A stretch of 64,000 nucleotides of DNA from Trifolium pratense (lineage: Eukaryota; Streptophyta; Magnoliopsida; Fabales; Fabaceae): positions 37,634,001 through 37,698,000 of the forward strand of contig NC_060060.1 in NCBI RefSeq assembly GCF_020283565.1, given 5' to 3'. Made by a program: the position numbers and the translations under genes. Below, piece after piece: positions 60,226-64,000 of the stretch (position 1 is the first letter of the stretch; every line of letters starts with the position of its first letter). The notes under the pieces are model-generated. The model was not told the DNA's origin. It saw only the letters and a program-made list of their open reading frames with translations, and did no database searches.

Positions 60226-62663
60226 ATGGGGGTGTCTGTAACTGATTTGTCAAATGGGTCTAATAAGATGAGCAATTCAAGCAAATTAAGTGATTGCAGA
60301 CCACAACACATGATTCTTGAAAGAAACCATTCATTTGTTCAAGACAAAGAACAAAAAATGGATTCAAGTAAATGTGAATTGAAACATAAACAAGTTCCTG
60401 TTATTTCTCTGCCTGAAGCAATGATTTTCTGTTCTCCAAGACCAGTTATTGAACTTGATGCTGCTGCAACTAAACTTCAAAAGGTTTACAAGAGTTACCG
60501 TACAAGAAGAACCCTTGCAGATTGTGCAGTTGTAGTTGAAGAGTTATGGTGGAAGGCATTGGATGCTGCTGCTCTTAAAAGAAGTTCTGTTTTGTTTTAC
60601 GATGTTCAGAAACCGGAAACTGCCGTGTCACGTTGGGCTAGAGCAAGAACTAGAGCAGCTAAGGTATTTAAATTTCTAAAGTAACTTTATTATATGATAA
60701 ATGATTCATGTTATTTTGTTTTGAATAATGTTTATTACTTAGTGCTAAGTGCTGATTATGACTTTTTTTGTAAAGGTTGGAAAAGGTTTATCTAAAGATG
60801 AAAAGGCGCAAAAATTAGCATTACAACATTGGCTTGAAGCTGTAAGTAACTTTTCTTACATTATTTAATACAAGTTCAATTTACTTTGAAATTGAATTAT
60901 ACTTTTTAGTGTGTGATTTTTGTATTAACAGAGTGAATTTCTTTAATTTTTTGTTGTAGATTGACCCGCGTCATCGATATGGACACAATCTTCACATGTA
61001 TTATGATATCTGGTTTGATAGCCAAAGTACACAACCATTTTTCTACTGGTAATTAAACTCTTGTTTTACCATATTTGAAAATGTTTTCAGAAAGTAAACA
61101 GAGTCTAAATTGTTGTATATGGCGATTAATTAACTTTGTGTTTTATGATCAATAATTTATAGGTTGGATGTTGGAGATGGAAAAGAAATAAATCTTGAGA
61201 AATGTCCAAGGAACACTGTTCTACAACGCCAATGCATTCAATATCTTGGACCAGTAAGTTATCTATATGAACAATCTCACTTTTTGATGATTCACAGCAA
61301 CATTTTATTTTTAAGCCTGGCTTAAAGTAGTATCTAATGTTAATTGTTTATACTTGTTTATCATTGCAGAAAGATAGAGAAAAATACGAAGTAATTGTCG
61401 AAAAGGGAAGACTGGTATTTAGACAAGATGGAAGGCTTGTGAATACTGATGAGAAATCAAAATGGATATTTGTTCTCAGCACTACAAGAGCCTTGTATGT
61501 TGGAAAAAAACAAAAGGGTAAATTTCAACATTCAAGTTTTCTTGCTGGTGGTGCAACCACAGCAGCTGGTAGATTAGTAGCACATCAAGGTGTTCTTGAG
61601 GTACTAATTTCAAATTGCACTCCATATTTTTATAGACATATATTCAATCATATAATCTGTTACGACTTAAGCACACGAGAAGAGCTCAGCCTAAAAGATT
61701 AGTCTAATAGCTGGGAGAGTCTCATGATTTAAGTACCACATTGAGCACTTTAATATACTCGATGTGAGACTCCTAACATCATCATCATAATTATAATCAC
61801 TAATTATTATTTAGTGTTTGATTTTGTTGACTAAGTTTTGTTATTATCCATTATACAAAATGCAGGCTATTTGGCCATACAGTGGACACTACCATCCAAC
61901 TGAAGAGAACTTCAAAGAGTTTATAAGCTTTCTTGAAGAGCACAATGTAGATCTCACAAATGTTAAGGTAAATATTTGGTCTGAAAATATTACTACTTGT
62001 ATTTTTCTTTTCTTTCACCATCGGTATCCGGCTCACTGGCCGCCTAATCTGATTTGGGGATCATTTTTGGTATCAAGTGATTTCAACCCCCTCTCAATCG
62101 CAGTTGCGGGGATCGAATCATGGTCTTCCCTACCAAATCGAACGTCAATCACCATTGAATCAATGTTATTACTTGTAAATGTTACCTAAGAAAATTATGA
62201 AATTAAGATTACTAATGAGTGTTTTCCATTTTTTTTCTTCTTTCAGAGATGTGCTATAGATGATGATACTCATTCAATTATTGGAAGCAATTCATTTAGT
62301 GCAATGAATGAAACACAACAACCAAAGGTTCCTCTAACTCCTAAGGTCAATGTGACTGATAATAACAATGTAACAACAATTCATAAAAAGGATCAAATTG
62401 CAGCATTTAATGCAACAAGAAGATTGTCTTGCAAGTGGTCAACTGGTGCTGGTCCACGTATTGGTTGTGTTCGTGACTATCCTGAACACTTGCAATCAAA
62501 AGCATTGGAACAAGTTAATTTGTCTCCAAGGCCCACTTCTTCAAGACTCAACAAATTTGGCCCAATTCCATCTCCTAGGCCCAGCCCAAAAGTTAGGATG
62601 TCACCTAGGCTTGTGTACATGGGATTACCTAGTCCAAGAAACCCTATTTCAACTGCAAGTTAG
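60226..62663 (+). CDS. IQM-type calmodulin-binding protein, complete copy C
   Basis: Seven coding exons give 477 residues in frame: 60226-60663, 60776-60841, 60960-61048, 61163-61253, 61370-61600, 61866-61967 and 62247-62663, after a 5' UTR intron (59961-60205). Arabidopsis IQM proteins bind calmodulin through one IQ motif and act in stomatal movement, growth and stress responses. The IQ motif is at about residues 79-96 ([16 protein letters not shown]). The conserved IQM body follows: [84 protein letters not shown] and [15 protein letters not shown]. The C-terminus is Pro/Ser-rich with repeated SPRP/SPR motifs. The start is the first ATG after the leader intron; a later ATG ([12 protein letters not shown]) matches the start used in copies A and B. 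Confidence 0.92.
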
Positions 62664-62669
62664 AGGAAG

Positions 62670-63100
62670 CTTTGGAGGAATCTGTGAGCCTTTTTTTAGA
62701 CCATGGTCATGGCAATCGTGTGGCGGCGACCAGTGAACAATAACATCTGTGAACTAAGTGATTTCTTTTTTCACCGCAGAACCAAACAACACTAACTGAA
62801 ATTCATTTTTTTGTTATTAATTCAAAATTCGTTTATTACTTAATTATTTTAGGAATTTAATTCTGTGTATGTTTCGGTTGGACCTATTAGGTCCTTGGCC
62901 CATTTTTGCTTCTTTCTTTTATGGGAAGGCAGGAAAATTCAATTAATTCTTTATACAATTGAGATTATCTTTGTATATTTCTATCGAATTTCAACTAGTA
63001 TCAGTTGCGTTTTTTTTTTTGTTAGAGCTGCATTTTTTTTAATCAATCAAAGAACTAGATATATTAAAAAAGCGACATTCTAAATCGGTGTATTTGCTCA
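62670..63100. other. 3' flank of the IQM gene, no further gene
   Basis: Probable 3' UTR and terminator region of the IQM gene. AT-rich with T-runs; nothing else is recognised. Confidence 0.5.
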
Positions 63101-63110
63101 ATTTAGAGGT

Positions 63111-63973
63111 GATGGTGATTTCAAAAACCAACAGCTTAGATTTCTCTTTGCACAACTCTTCTTTCTCCTTGCACAAGCTCAATGTGTGTCACTGTGTGTC
63201 TTTTTCTCGCTTTTGAGCTTGTAAAATGAGCTGTGATAGAAGAGAAGTGAGTAGTTTCTTAAGTTTGTGAGAGTTTATTTATTTTAGCTGTCATTTTCCC
63301 TTTTACCCTTAGGAATTATGAGGTTATTACATACTATACTCTATTATCAAGTTGTCACAAATTATAAAACATTCTTTTTCACTAGCTTTTTCTGATGTAT
63401 AGCTTAGCTTTTTTTAGAACTTGAAGTGATGTGTGTGCTCCATACTTATTTAGAACTCGGAGTGCATGTGAACTTATTTGCATCTTAAGGGAAACATGCA
63501 GAGATACATAGAAAAAAACTATTACCACATAAAAAAGCTATTAACTTGTGTGTAAAAACAAAATGGAAAAATGCAGAGATACATAGAAAAAAAAGCTATT
63601 AACACATAATAAGCTAAACTTGCAACATCATTATATGTGAATGAGTATACTCGCCAAACTTAAGGATAAGATATGATGATTATTTCAAAAACCAGCAGCT
63701 TAGATTTTTCTTTGCACAACTCTTCTTTCTCCTTGCTCAAGCTCAGTGTGTGTGACTTTTTCTTGCTTTTGAGTTTGTAAAATGAGCTGTGATAGAAGAG
63801 AAGTGAGTAGTTTCTTCTGCCTTAAGTTTGTGAGAGTTAAAGTAAAGTGGAGTATTTACTTTAGCTGTCATTTTCCCTTTTTACCCTTAGGAATTATGAA
63901 GTTATTACATACTATAACCTATTATCAAGTTGTCACAAATCATAAAACATTACTTTACACCAGCTTTTTCTAC
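63111..63973. repeat. Two direct repeats of about 285-298 bases with a 280-base spacer
   Basis: 63111-63394 and 63676-63973 share the order TTTCAAAAACCA.CAGCTTAG, TTTGCACAACTCTTCTTTCT, GAGCTGTGATAGAAGAGAAG, TTTAGCTGTCATTTTCCC and TTATCAAGTTGTCACAAAT. The spacer carries its own smaller direct repeat (ATGCAGAGATACATAGAAAA at about 63497 and 63573). No reading frame is supported. It may be a tandem duplication or the LTRs of a very small element; the second copy reaches almost to the window edge. Confidence 0.75.
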
Positions 63974-64000
63974 GTCAAAAAATCTATACGTCAGAAAAAT

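Noticed and set aside
63111..63973. Interpretation of the terminal direct repeats as LTRs of a TRIM element
   Set aside because: No TG/CA termini, primer-binding site, purine tract or target duplication could be seen.

Overview
The window is plant nuclear DNA, very AT-rich, with intron-containing genes separated by transposon-derived sequence. Three small secreted 4-cysteine peptides with the layout of nodule-specific cysteine-rich (NCR) peptides point to a legume of the inverted-repeat-lacking clade, most likely a Medicago species. All gene models were assembled by eye from reading frames, splice sites and protein similarity recalled from memory; no database search was possible.

Layout. 1-3397 (-): 5' half of a cytokinin dehydrogenase gene running off the left edge. 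3398-10624: gene-poor, with MITEs and a decayed hAT-type transposase. 10625-14745 (+): eight-exon CRM-domain protein (CRS1/CFM3 type), a nuclear-encoded chloroplast group II intron splicing factor. 17173-17382, 25586-25807 and 26846-27067 (-): three NCR-like genes. The first is separated from the other two by a 5'-truncated LINE (18481-19260), a Mutator-type MITE containing a minisatellite (19316-19793) and a 5.2-kb Helitron (19887-25122) carrying a broken 3' piece of a hydroxymethylglutaryl-CoA lyase gene.

28451-33700 (-): intact seven-exon alpha/beta hydrolase gene whose third intron holds a complete, apparently very young non-autonomous Copia-type LTR element (30492-32936). 34293-35963 (+): intronless MUR3-like GT47 glycosyltransferase. 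36565-39019 (-): tandem paralogue of the hydrolase, with a transit-peptide-like extension and a one-base frameshift. 39972-44442 (-): organellar RecA (RECA2-like). 45484-46108: short Helitron. 48627-50710 (+): class A heat shock factor, HSFA9-like. 51459-62663 (+): three IQM-type calmodulin-binding paralogues: a frameshifted relic, a truncated IQ-only reading frame, and one complete gene.

The genes do not form one pathway. What stands out is duplication followed by transposon insertion. The duplicated NCR blocks preserve empty and filled versions of several MITE insertion sites, so element ends and target-site duplications can be read directly. No wholly new biological system was found. The most unusual objects are the Helitron with its captured gene pieces, the intronless NCR trio, the young intronic LTR element and the IQ-only paralogue.
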